A program made the translations under genes and the position numbers. The notes beneath the pieces are model-generated. The model was not told the origin of the DNA and did no database searches. It saw only the letters and a program-made list of their open reading frames with translations. From SXTU01 sp964496695 (GTDB lineage Bacteria; Verrucomicrobiota; Verrucomicrobiia; Limisphaerales; SXTU01): DNA of 64,000 nt. The stretch is taken from the NCBI GenBank assembly GCA_964496695.1, contig CAZCBE010000002.1, positions 124,001-188,000 of the forward strand, read 5' to 3'. Shown here one piece after another: positions 8,117 through 15,434 of the stretch. Position 1 is the stretch's first letter, and each line of letters begins with the position of its first letter.

Positions 8117-9543
8117 TCAGCGAATGGCCGCCATGGCGTTGCCCGCCAGCCACCCCGTCGTCCACGCGGCCTGAAAGTTGAACCCGCCGGTGATGCCGTC
8201 AATGTCCAGCAGTTCACCGGCAAAAAACAAGCCCGGGCAGACCCGGCTCTCCATGGTTTTGAAGTCCACCTCCGCCAGCCGCACACCGCCGCAGGTCACG
8301 AACTCGTCCTTGTTCATGCTCTTGCCCGTCACGGCGAACTCCGACTCAACCAGCAGCCGCGCCAGCGTGTGCAGCGGCGCCTTGGCCAGCCCCGCCCATT
8401 GCGTCTGCTCGGCGACGCCCGCCCGGGCCACGAGCCGCTCCCACAATCGGGACGGCAGTCCGCCGAGCGGGACGTTCAGCACGCGCCGGGCTCCGGTCAG
8501 GCCACGCTGAGCCGTTGCCAGCGCGATGACGCTTTCGAACGTGTGCTCTGGCAGCCAGTTCACACGGAGGGGGAATTTGTAGTCCAACCCCGCCAGTTCC
8601 CGCGCCCCCCACGCCGACAGCCGGAGAATGCCCGGGCCGCTCAGGCCCCAGTGCGTGATGAGCACCGGCCCGGTCTCCTTCAGCTTCGTGCCCGCCACGC
8701 TCACCGTGGCGCGCTCCACCGCCAGCCCGGACAAGCCTTCGAGGCGAGGATCAGTAATGTGGAAGGTGAACAACGACGGCACCGGTGGTTCCAGGGTGTG
8801 CCCCAGCGAACTTGCCAGCGACCCCGCCACGGCGGCGCGGCAGCCGCCGGTCGCTAGCAGCAATGCGTCGCACTCGAGCAGCGAACTGGCCGGACCATGC
8901 GCGGAGCCCGCCGCCCTCTTCTCCCTCTCCCCCATCGGGGGAGAGNNNNNNNNNNGATTCCCTTCAGCAAATCCGTGCGGAAGCCGCAGGCGCCCCCCCC
9001 CCGGGGGGGTGGGGGGGGGGGGGGGGCGGGCCCGCTGGCGTCGGCAGACAGAACAAGTCTGAACCCTCCCTCACTGCGCCGTTCCACCCGTTCCACGCCG
9101 CAATTCGTCCGCAACTCCACCCCCGCGTCCCGTGCCGCTTGAGTCAGACAGGTGATGATCGTCTGCGACTGGTCCGTGGTCGGGAACATCCGGCCGTCCG
9201 GCTCGGTCTTCAATTCCACTCCTCGGGCTTCAAACCACTTCACCGTGTCCGCCGCCTGGAAGCGGTGGAAAGCGCCGATCAACGCCGGGCCGCCGCGCGG
9301 ATACCGCTTGGCCAGTTCCTTCGGCTCGAAGCAGGAGTGCGTCACGTTGCACCGCCCGCCGCCGGAGATTTTGACCTTTTGCAGAAACTGCGGTCCGCGC
9401 TCCAGCACCGTGACCACGCCGCGTCCCTGCAGCGCCTCCGCGCAGGTGATGGCCCCGAAGAAACCGGCGGCCCCGCCGCCGACCGCCACCACCCGTAGGA
9501 GACGACGTGAGGAGTCTCTATCTAAGTCTTCGCCTTCACTCAT
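8117..9543 (-). CDS. BaiN/HI0933-type FAD-dependent oxidoreductase, interrupted by an assembly gap and repeat insert
   Basis: Two halves of one flavoprotein of the HI0933/BaiN family. The N-terminal half has the FAD Rossmann motif VAVGGGAAGFFGA and KISGGGRCNVTHS. The C-terminal half has DALLLATGG, THWGLSGPGILRLSAWGAR and the closing FFAGELLDIDGITGGFNFQAAW, GWLAGNAMA. Between them (about 8903-9033) lies a non-homologous insert with a palindrome ending at the ten Ns (8946-8955) and long C and G homopolymers near 8992-9027. The two halves are in different frames as written, so the reading frame cannot be restored from this sequence. The start at 9543 overlaps the transposase stop and codons 10-16 read through a REP copy; GTG 9492, just after the REP, may be the ancestral start. 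Confidence 0.8.
8946..8955. other. Assembly gap (10 Ns)
   Basis: Ten Ns of unknown true length inside the flavoprotein gene. The left flank ends in a short palindrome (CTCTCCCCCATCGGGGGAGAG). The right flank soon becomes C and G homopolymers, so the gap was probably caused by a strong hairpin or a dispersed repeat. Confidence 0.99.
9498..9516 (+). repeat. REP element copy 1, 3' side of the RAYT gene
   Basis: Exact copy of the 19-mer GGAGACGACGTGAGGAGTC, identical to the two copies upstream of the transposase at 10142-10160 and 10194-10212. It lies just beyond the 3' end of the transposase and inside the first codons of the flavoprotein, where it is translated (reverse strand) as DSSRRLL. It is taken to be a REP target of the neighbouring RAYT. 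Confidence 0.85.
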
Positions 9544-10133
9544 AAGGGAGGCCGAACGATGTTGCCCGCATCCGGCTGCCGAAGTGTCCCATATAGCCGC
9601 CAAAACTTCGGCCAGAAATCTTCCTTGAGCGGGTGGAGTGCCGGGTAGCCGGGCACTATGCACCCCGTGAATGCCCAGTCCCTAACGTCCTCCACCAACT
9701 CAGCCTTCACGGGATTCTCCGCGAGGTAGTGGCACACCTTGGCAAATACGCTTCGGTGTCGCTGTTCCGCGCGAACCACATGATCCTGCGCCTGTGGTTG
9801 AAATTGGGCTGGAGCCAGCAGCGGTTCCAAATACGTTCGGAGGAAGGCCATCCCATTGAGTTGATCTGAGTCCAGGTGCAGTCCCATCCAGACCAGATGG
9901 AGGTGATCTGGCATGAGGCAATACATGGGGCACAGGAGGCCTTCGCGAGCCGCCGCATGGACCATCAGCTCCCGGAACCTCAAGTGAAACTCCGGTGTCA
10001 GCCAGCCTTGGAGCCGGTCGAACGTGGTTTGTGTCCAGTGAACCACTGCGTCGCCTTGATAATGCTCCCGTGGCGGCCGTGGCAGTTGATAGGCCCGGTT
10101 CAGGGGGTCGCGAAGTTTGCCGGGCACGGTCAT
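9540..10133 (-). CDS. REP-associated tyrosine transposase (RAYT, Y1 HUH nuclease)
   Basis: 197-residue single-strand DNA transposase of the IS200/TnpA-REP family. It has the HUH motif as MPDHLHLVW (His77, His79) and the candidate nucleophile Tyr136 in CHYLAENPVKAEL, a segment diagnostic of RAYTs. DWAFTG follows shortly. RAYTs act on REP hairpins and are domesticated, single-copy genes in many genomes. Here perfect 19-bp REP copies bracket the gene: an inverted pair 8-79 bases upstream of the start and a single copy beyond the 3' end, the classic REPtron layout. The stop overlaps the flavoprotein start as ATGA. All key residues are present, so the enzyme looks intact. Confidence 0.93.
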   Translation of the reverse strand: MTVPGKLRDPLNRAYQLPRPPREHYQGDAVVHWTQTTFDRLQGWLTPEFHLRFRELMVHAAAREGLLCPMYCLMPDHLHLVWMGLHLDSDQLNGMAFLRTYLEPLLAPAQFQPQAQDHVVRAEQRHRSVFAKVCHYLAENPVKAELVEDVRDWAFTGCIVPGYPALHPLKEDFWPKFWRLYGTLRQPDAGNIVRPPL

Positions 10134-10141
10134 TGGCGGTG

Positions 10142-10212
10142 GGAGACGACGTGAGGAGTCGCTAGCTGAAATCGTAACGAAAACAAAGTCAGAGACTCCT
10201 CACGTCGTCTCC
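10142..10212. repeat. REP inverted pair (BIME) upstream of the RAYT gene
   Basis: Two perfect 19-bp copies, GGAGACGACGTGAGGAGTC at 10142-10160 and its reverse complement at 10194-10212, separated by 33 AT-richer bases. The left arm starts 8 bases before the transposase ATG, so it covers the likely 5' leader. The right arm overlaps the 3' end of the Gfo/Idh/MocA gene and encodes its last residues (GDDVRSL). Confidence 0.9.
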
Positions 10213-11226
10213 TACGCGGATCTGCCGCGTGATTTCAAACGCCACGTCCAGCGCGTGTTTGGCGGAGGCGCCGCTGACCTTGGGCGTGCGGCGCTCGCGG
10301 ACGCACTCGACGAAGTGCGCCAGTTCCAGCTTGAGCGGCTCGTCCTTCGCGATGGGCACCGGCTCCCGCACAATCTTCTTGCCGGCAAACTCGCTCACAA
10401 TCGCCGAATCATCAGCGGAGAGCAGCAGCTTTAGCAGCGAGCTTTTCTCCGCGTCCGCGCTGGCGAGGCGGTAGATGAAGCCCTTCTGCTCGCGGTAATC
10501 CAGGGAGATGTAGCTGGGGTGCGCGCCGCCGCTGAAGACGCGGATCTTCCGCAGCCGCTCCGGGCTGATGCGGCTGGCGGTGAGGTTCGCCACGCACCCA
10601 TTCGCGAAACGCAGCCGTGCGTTGGCGATGTCCTCGGACTTGCTCAGCACGGGAATGCCCACGGCATCCACGCTCACCAAGGGCGAGCGCACGAAGGCCA
10701 GCACCACGTCGAGGTCGTGGATCATCAGGTCCAGCACCACGCCGATGTCCGTGCTGCGTGCGGGGAACGGAGAGAGCCGGTGGCACTCGATGAAGCGCGG
10801 CTCCGGCGCGGCGGATTCAAGGTAGCTGAACACCGGGTTGAAGCGTTCGACGTGGCCGACCTGCAGCACCAGCTTGCGCTCGTGGGCGATCCGCACCAGC
10901 TCGGACGCTTGGTCGGACCGCTCGGTCATCGGCTTCTCGACGAGCACATGCCGGCCCTGCTCCAGCAGGAGCTTGGCGATGTCGAAGTGCGTGGTGGTGG
11001 GCGTGACGATGCTCAGGGCCTCGCTGGCGGCGGCGGCCTCGGCGACGGAGGCGAAGGCCCGGGTGCCGTGCGCGGCGGCGTGCTTGCGGGCGGCCTCGGG
11101 GTTTGCGTCAAAGACGCCGGTGAATTCCACCTGGCCCGTGCGCGCCAGTTCGGCGTAGAGCCGTGCGTGTTCCTTGCCGAGCGAGCCGGTGCCGATGACG
11201 GCGACCTTGATTTTTTCAACTGCCAC
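10189..11226 (-). CDS. Gfo/Idh/MocA family NAD(P)-dependent oxidoreductase
   Basis: 345-residue sugar dehydrogenase-type protein. The N-terminal Rossmann domain reads KVAVIGTGSLGKEHARLY, the catalytic lysine lies in VLVEKPM, and VGHVERFNPVF and DLMIHDLDVVLAF follow. The VGHVERFNP variant and the nearness of lpxB recall the UDP-GlcNAc 3-dehydrogenases (GnnA type) that modify lipid A precursors, but this is inference. GTG 11226 is chosen because the Rossmann strand begins six codons later; upstream in-frame codons run through a family A palindrome. The last seven codons are REP sequence, so the native C-terminus may have been replaced. Confidence 0.85.
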   Translation of the reverse strand: MAVEKIKVAVIGTGSLGKEHARLYAELARTGQVEFTGVFDANPEAARKHAAAHGTRAFASVAEAAAASEALSIVTPTTTHFDIAKLLLEQGRHVLVEKPMTERSDQASELVRIAHERKLVLQVGHVERFNPVFSYLESAAPEPRFIECHRLSPFPARSTDIGVVLDLMIHDLDVVLAFVRSPLVSVDAVGIPVLSKSEDIANARLRFANGCVANLTASRISPERLRKIRVFSGGAHPSYISLDYREQKGFIYRLASADAEKSSLLKLLLSADDSAIVSEFAGKKIVREPVPIAKDEPLKLELAHFVECVRERRTPKVSGASAKHALDVAFEITRQIRVGDDVRSL

Positions 11227-11314
11227 GCCCCGAGTGTGCCTTGCGTTGCGGGGCAAGACAACGCGCGAGTCGGCCTTTGTCGCGAGTCGGCCTTGGCTGA
11301 CGGGGCGCATTTGC

Positions 11315-11427
11315 CCCCGGAGCGCGGCCCTCTGGGCCGCAGCGGCTGGCAGCAGGGAATGACGTAGGAATGCCCGGAGCACTGTCTGCAAGGTTGCCGC
11401 TGCGGCCCAGAGGGCCGCGCTCCGGGG
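11315..11427. repeat. Family A palindromic element, copy 1
   Basis: Perfect 32-bp inverted arms (11315-11346 and 11396-11427, beginning CCCCGGAGCGCGGCCCTCTG) around a 49-base centre starting TGGCAGCAGGGAATGACGTA. It lies in the gap between the Gfo/Idh/MocA start and the divergent RbsD-like gene. Copies with the same arms and centre occur at 14945-15054 and 28587-28699. Confidence 0.9.
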
Positions 11428-11497
11428 ACTGCGTTCGGCCGGCTCCACCCGCCGGTTTCCCGCTTGTCCGCCGGGCCTTGGAGTCTAACCTTTGCCC

Positions 11498-11890
11498 ATG
11501 CTCATCGCCGGAATCTTGAATCCAGCCATCAACTCGCTGCTCGCCCGCGTGCGCCATACCAATGCGCTCGTCATCGCCGACCGCGGCTTTCCCCTGTGGC
11601 CGGGCATCGAGACCGTGGACATCTCGCTGGTGGACAATGTGCCGACGGTGCTGCAAGTGCTCGCAGCGGTGCGCGGGAACTTCTGCATCGGCGAGGCGTT
11701 CATGGCGCAGGAGTTCGTGGCGGAAAACTCCCGCAAGACGCGCAACGAATTCGTCCGGGCCCTGCGCGGGTGCGCGCTGACTTTCGAGCCGCACGAGCAA
11801 CTGCGTCAGCGCGTGCCCCGGGCGATTGGGCTGATCCGCACGGGAGACACGACGCAATACGCGAACATGGTCTTGGTGTCGGGGCGGTGA
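11498..11890 (+). CDS. RbsD/FucU family sugar mutarotase-like protein
   Basis: 130-residue protein of the RbsD/FucU superfamily, which equilibrates pyranose and furanose or anomeric forms of sugars such as ribose or fucose in the cytoplasm. Visible: start MLIAGILNPAINSLLARVRHTNAL, with the catalytic-type histidine in RHT (about residue 20), VIADRGFP, DISLVDNVPTVLQVL and the closing TGDTTQYANMVLVSG, which supplies the sugar-binding Tyr/Asn. Length is right for the family. ATG 11498 is used; a TTG two codons upstream is possible. No transporter or kinase gene adjoins it, so the substrate cannot be told. Confidence 0.88.
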   Translation: MLIAGILNPAINSLLARVRHTNALVIADRGFPLWPGIETVDISLVDNVPTVLQVLAAVRGNFCIGEAFMAQEFVAENSRKTRNEFVRALRGCALTFEPHEQLRQRVPRAIGLIRTGDTTQYANMVLVSGR

Positions 11891-11899
11891 TTGGTGTTT

Positions 11900-11998
11900 G
11901 GAGTCCCGCCTTCAGGCGGTGAGGCGTCCGATGGCCTGCAGCGCTGCGCGCGGAGCGTCAGGCGCGCAGCGAGGTTCCGCTGGTTAAGCCGGGACTCC
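11900..11998. repeat. Family C palindromic element, copy 1
   Basis: About 99 bases with arms GGAGTCCCGCCTTCAGGCGG and GCCGGGACTCC, and a GC-rich, self-complementary centre. It begins nine bases after the RbsD-like stop. Related copies lie at 42849-42944 and 62551-62660, and a half copy at 24272-24290. Confidence 0.85.
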
Positions 11999-12054
11999 GA
12001 ACGAAGCTCCCGCCGAAGCTTGACCCGTAGGCCACTTCGTCAATTCTTCTGCCC

Positions 12055-13401
12055 ATGATCACCGCCCAGTCCCGTCGCCGCTTCTTCCGCAGTTCCGCTG
12101 CTTTGTCTGTGCTTGGGGTTGGCGGGGAAATCTTCGTGCCCCGGCTGCGCGCCGCGTCCCCACTCTCGCCGCCGAATGAGAGAATTCAGAAGGCCCGTGA
12201 AGTCGGCCTGTCCGTGCTCAAGCCCAGCCAGCGGGACCTGGATTACGGAATGCGTCTCCATGACGAGTCGCTGGTGTTCGAGAGCTATGGCTTCGCGCCG
12301 CGGGCGGCGTTGGACGGCGCGAAGTTCACGGACTTCGCCCAGTCAGGGGCCACTGAACCGGAACTTGCCGATCTGCGCGAGGAAATGAGCATGACGCGTT
12401 GGGCCACCGACGCGGGTGAGCGAAAGGAATTTCTCGAAGCCTTCCGCGCGGCCGGAGTCACCTGCATTTTCCAGAACACGGGCGAGGAGGGCAGCGATCC
12501 CTTGCGGCTCATCAAGCGCCTTGCGCGCTTCACCTATGCCACGGACTTGGCGCGGGAGGATTGTTTCAAGGCCGCGCGGCCCGATGACATCGTCGCTGCC
12601 AAGCAGGCCGGCAAGGTATGCCTTTGCTTCACGACGAACGGCGTGCCGCTGCGCCAGCAGTGGGAAAGCGTGCGCGATGAACTGCGGCTCATCCGCATCT
12701 TTCAGGAACTGGGAGTGCGCATGATGCACCTTACCTACAACCGTCGGAATCCCCTCGGCGACGGGGCAGGGGAGCCGAACGACGGCGGCCTTTCGGACTT
12801 CGGTCATGCGGCGGTGGCGGAGATGAACCGGCTCGGCATGATTGTGGACGTGGCGCACTCGGGCTGGCGCACGAGCCTCGAAGCGGCGAAGGCCTCGAAG
12901 AAGCCGATGGTGGCCAGCCACACCACCTGTGGCGGACTCTACCAGCACTTTCGCGGCAAGCCCGACGCCACGGTGAAGGCGATCTGTGACACCGGCGGGC
13001 TGATTGGCATCTGCTGCATCCCGCGCTTCCTCGGGGCCAACGGCGACCTTGGTACGTTCCTCGATCACCTTGACTATGCCGTGAAGAAGTTCGGTGCGGA
13101 CCATGTGGCCATCGGGCCGGACATCGCCTACACCTCGCGCAATGATGAGGCCGAGCGGGCGAAGGTGCCGAAGCGCAAGGATGGCTTCTCACCGGTCTCC
13201 GCTGCCGGCGCACGGTGGGAGCATCTGTGGCCGGCCGATGATTATCGCCCCAAACCGCACGCGGATCAGAGCCTCGCGTGGACTAACTGGCCGCTCTACA
13301 CGGTCGGCCTCGTGCAGCGCGGGCACAGTGACGCGACGATACGGAAGATTCTGGGCGAGAATGTGCTGCGGGTGGTGCGGGCGAATTTCACCGGGGTGTA
13401 A
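12055..13401 (+). CDS. Membrane dipeptidase family protein (peptidase M19), Tat-exported
   Basis: 448-residue metallopeptidase of the renal dipeptidase (M19) family, which cleaves dipeptides, some with D-residues. The N-terminus SRRRFFRSSAALSVLGVGG is a twin-arginine signal. M19 core motifs: MMHLTYNRRNPLGDG with GLSDFG (about 222-248), MIVDVAHSGW (about 262) and ASHTTC (about 287) supplying histidine metal ligands, and FGADHVAIGPD (about 345). The usual N-terminal DGHxD metal pair is replaced here by an LHDESLVFE-like segment, so catalytic competence is uncertain. Such Tat-exported M19 proteins are common in Planctomycetes and Verrucomicrobia. Confidence 0.88.
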   Translation: MITAQSRRRFFRSSAALSVLGVGGEIFVPRLRAASPLSPPNERIQKAREVGLSVLKPSQRDLDYGMRLHDESLVFESYGFAPRAALDGAKFTDFAQSGATEPELADLREEMSMTRWATDAGERKEFLEAFRAAGVTCIFQNTGEEGSDPLRLIKRLARFTYATDLAREDCFKAARPDDIVAAKQAGKVCLCFTTNGVPLRQQWESVRDELRLIRIFQELGVRMMHLTYNRRNPLGDGAGEPNDGGLSDFGHAAVAEMNRLGMIVDVAHSGWRTSLEAAKASKKPMVASHTTCGGLYQHFRGKPDATVKAICDTGGLIGICCIPRFLGANGDLGTFLDHLDYAVKKFGADHVAIGPDIAYTSRNDEAERAKVPKRKDGFSPVSAAGARWEHLWPADDYRPKPHADQSLAWTNWPLYTVGLVQRGHSDATIRKILGENVLRVVRANFTGV

Positions 13402-13458
13402 TACCAATATAATGGAAATAAAATGGTCGAGTCCCCGCAGCAGGCAGTTGAACGCGCG

Positions 13459-13592
13459 CTCCCTCACCCCGCCCCTCTCCCGCTGGGAGAGGGAGCCACG
13501 TAGGCCGCGACGATTGGCAAGAGCGCATTCCCTGGACACGTTGCGTCGAAGATTTCTCCCTCTCCCAGCGGGAGAGGGCTGGGGTGAGGGAG
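13459..13592. repeat. Family D palindromic element, copy 1 (in a 373-base intergenic gap)
   Basis: Inverted arms CTCCCTCACCCCGCCCCTCT... and ...GGGGTGAGGGAG; each arm also contains its own hairpin CTCTCCCGCTGGGAGAG. The centre ends in GGACACGTTGC, shared with copy 2 at 16935-17062. The rest of the 13402-13774 gap shows no gene. Confidence 0.88.
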
Positions 13593-13774
13593 AGTGGCCA
13601 CGAAGCTCGGCAGGTTCCGTTTTACCAAACCGTTTCCATAGAAGTTACCACACGGCAGGCGCGAGGCCGTCCATCGCTTCGATGGTGAAGCTGTCTTGGT
13701 TTGCTTAACCGCACTCGGACGGTGGGGCGGCCTAAATTCCATGCGCCTCCGGGAGCGTCGCGGGAGCCAGGATA

Positions 13775-14863
13775 CTACGAAATCGGCTCGGCCACCGCCG
13801 TCCCAATCCCCGTCGCGCCGTAGCCGTTGCCGCAGTAGAAGAGGCGCAGCTTGCCGCCCTCGCGCACGACGTGGGGATACTCGACCATCTTGTTCTCCCA
13901 GGCGGCCTTGCCGGGTGCGAGCGCGAGGTTTTCACCTGGTTCGCCGCGCTGCCAGTTGAGGCCATCGTCGCTCGCCGCCTCGCAGATGGAGTAGGCGCCG
14001 AACTTGGTGCCGATGCCTGCGTAGATCGCCCGCCAGCCGCGTTCCGTCTTCCAGACATTGAGCGCGATGGTGGCGGCGTTTTCATACTCGGCCTCGCGGC
14101 GTGGGCGCAGGATCACCCGCTTGTCCGTCCACTTCAGCCCATCCGTCGAGTGGGCGATGACGGCCTGCTTGGCCTGATCCACGGTGAGGTCCTTGCTCGG
14201 CGTGCCGGTGGCGAGCGTGTAGTGCATGCGGTAGAGTTTGCTGCCGTCCGGCTGGGGCACTTCGGTGATCGGACCGCCGCCGGCGATGCCCCGGTTGTTG
14301 GGCCATTCGTCGAAGCCGTCGCCCAGCAGCACCGGTTCATCCGTGTGGCGTTTCCAGTTGCGGAGGTCATCGCTGACGGCCAGGCCGATGCCGCGGAACG
14401 ACTGCAACCCGGCACCCGTCCGGGCGCGGCCCGTGTAGTAGAGATGCCACTTCCCGCCGATGCGATGCACACAGGGCAGCACGCACCACGTCTCGTCGAA
14501 GCTGTCCTTGGCGCCAAGCTCGAAGAGCGGCCCATGGCGCTTCCACTCGGCGACGTTGTCCACCGGACAGGTGGCGAGGCAGATGCGCCGGTTGCCCTTG
14601 GCATCCGCACCCGCGTAGTAGAGCCAATACTCGCCTTCGCGCGTGAGGACGAACGGGTTCATACAGCAGCCAACATCGAACGCGCCGCCGCGCGGCGGCA
14701 GGATGGGGTTCCGCGCATCCCGCTGCCAGGCGTGGACGCGGAAGGGCTGGGGCTTGTCCGCCGCGAAACCGGGCAGACCGGAGCCGCCTACGACGGTCAG
14801 GCTGGTCAAAGTGGCGCGTTGCAGAAAACTCCGGCGATCAAGCCTGGGCGAGCTGAGGTTCAT
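13775..14863 (-). CDS. Five-bladed beta-propeller glycosidase-like protein, Tat-exported
   Basis: 362-residue protein with a twin-arginine signal (LDRRSFLQRATLTSLTVVGG) followed by a beta-propeller of the GH43/GH32/GH130-like superfamily. Repeated blade motifs are visible: GEYWLYYAGADAKG, GKWHLYYTGRARTG, DDLRNWKRHTDEPV, STDGLKWTDKRVI, GGWRAIYAGIG-like and GKLRLFYCGNGYG. Candidate acidic residues lie in the blade starts (DARNPIL, DSFDETW, ENKMVEYP). The CAZy family cannot be fixed by eye. It is expected in the periplasm, acting on a glycan or binding one. It stands alone between repeat clusters. Confidence 0.78.
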   Translation of the reverse strand: MNLSSPRLDRRSFLQRATLTSLTVVGGSGLPGFAADKPQPFRVHAWQRDARNPILPPRGGAFDVGCCMNPFVLTREGEYWLYYAGADAKGNRRICLATCPVDNVAEWKRHGPLFELGAKDSFDETWCVLPCVHRIGGKWHLYYTGRARTGAGLQSFRGIGLAVSDDLRNWKRHTDEPVLLGDGFDEWPNNRGIAGGGPITEVPQPDGSKLYRMHYTLATGTPSKDLTVDQAKQAVIAHSTDGLKWTDKRVILRPRREAEYENAATIALNVWKTERGWRAIYAGIGTKFGAYSICEAASDDGLNWQRGEPGENLALAPGKAAWENKMVEYPHVVREGGKLRLFYCGNGYGATGIGTAVAEPIS

Positions 14864-14944
14864 GGGCCAAGTGATAGCGCACCGTGGGCGGGAAGTGAAA
14901 CAAGGGAATTGTGTGGGCGCACTCGGGGGCGCATCCGCGCACTG

Positions 14945-15054
14945 CCCCGGAGCGCGGCACTCCGGGCCGCAGCGGCAACCCTGCAGAACGGGCTGCGGAG
15001 CTTCCCAAGCCTTTCCCTGCTGCCAGCCGCTGCGGCCCAGCGGGCCGCGCTCCG
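14945..15054. repeat. Family A palindromic element, copy 2
   Basis: Arms 14948-14976 and 15026-15054 (CGGAGCGCGGCACTCCGGGC and its near complement). The centre carries the same module as copies 1 and 3 but in the opposite orientation (CCCTGCTGCCA). It lies in the 571-base gap 14864-15434, which consists almost wholly of repeats. Confidence 0.85.
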
Positions 15055-15141
15055 CCGTCGTGCGGGGGCGGTGTCAAGATGCGCCCCGCACTCGGCCGCT
15101 GGGAAGGTTGGACGCATCCATGCATTGCCCCGGTTTCGTCC

Positions 15142-15320
15142 CGCCGGGCAAGCGAGGACGCCTGCGGCACGGCCGGCCAGAGGCCGGCGATACGGATCGC
15201 CGGCGTCCGCCCCCGGAGCGCGGGTCTGTGGCACGCAGCGGCCTCCCTCGTCTGCTGCCATTCGTGTAGGCCAGCGGGACGGAGGTTCGAACATTGCTGC
15301 GGGTCACAGACCCGCGCTCC
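15142..15320. repeat. Family B half element followed by a family A-like palindrome
   Basis: 15142-15210 is a shortened family B copy (GGGCAAGCGAGGACGC, GGCACGGCCGGCCAGAGGCC). It is fused to 15211-15320, a palindrome with perfect 16-bp arms GGAGCGCGGGTCTGTG (15215-15230 and 15305-15320). The remaining 114 bases before the next gene show no other structure. Confidence 0.8.
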
Positions 15321-15434
15321 ATCGGCTGTCGGGGCGGTGTCGAGATGCGCCCGATTGGATGCGCGGCCGGTCCTTCCGCTTGCTTTCGCTATTTTTTTCA
15401 GGTGTCCTATCCACATCCGAATCAGCGCCACCGT

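Noticed and set aside
9540..10212. CRISPR array, suggested by repeated palindromes near a nuclease-like gene
   Set aside because: Only three repeat copies, without regular spacers; they fit REP elements of the RAYT instead. No cas genes in the window.
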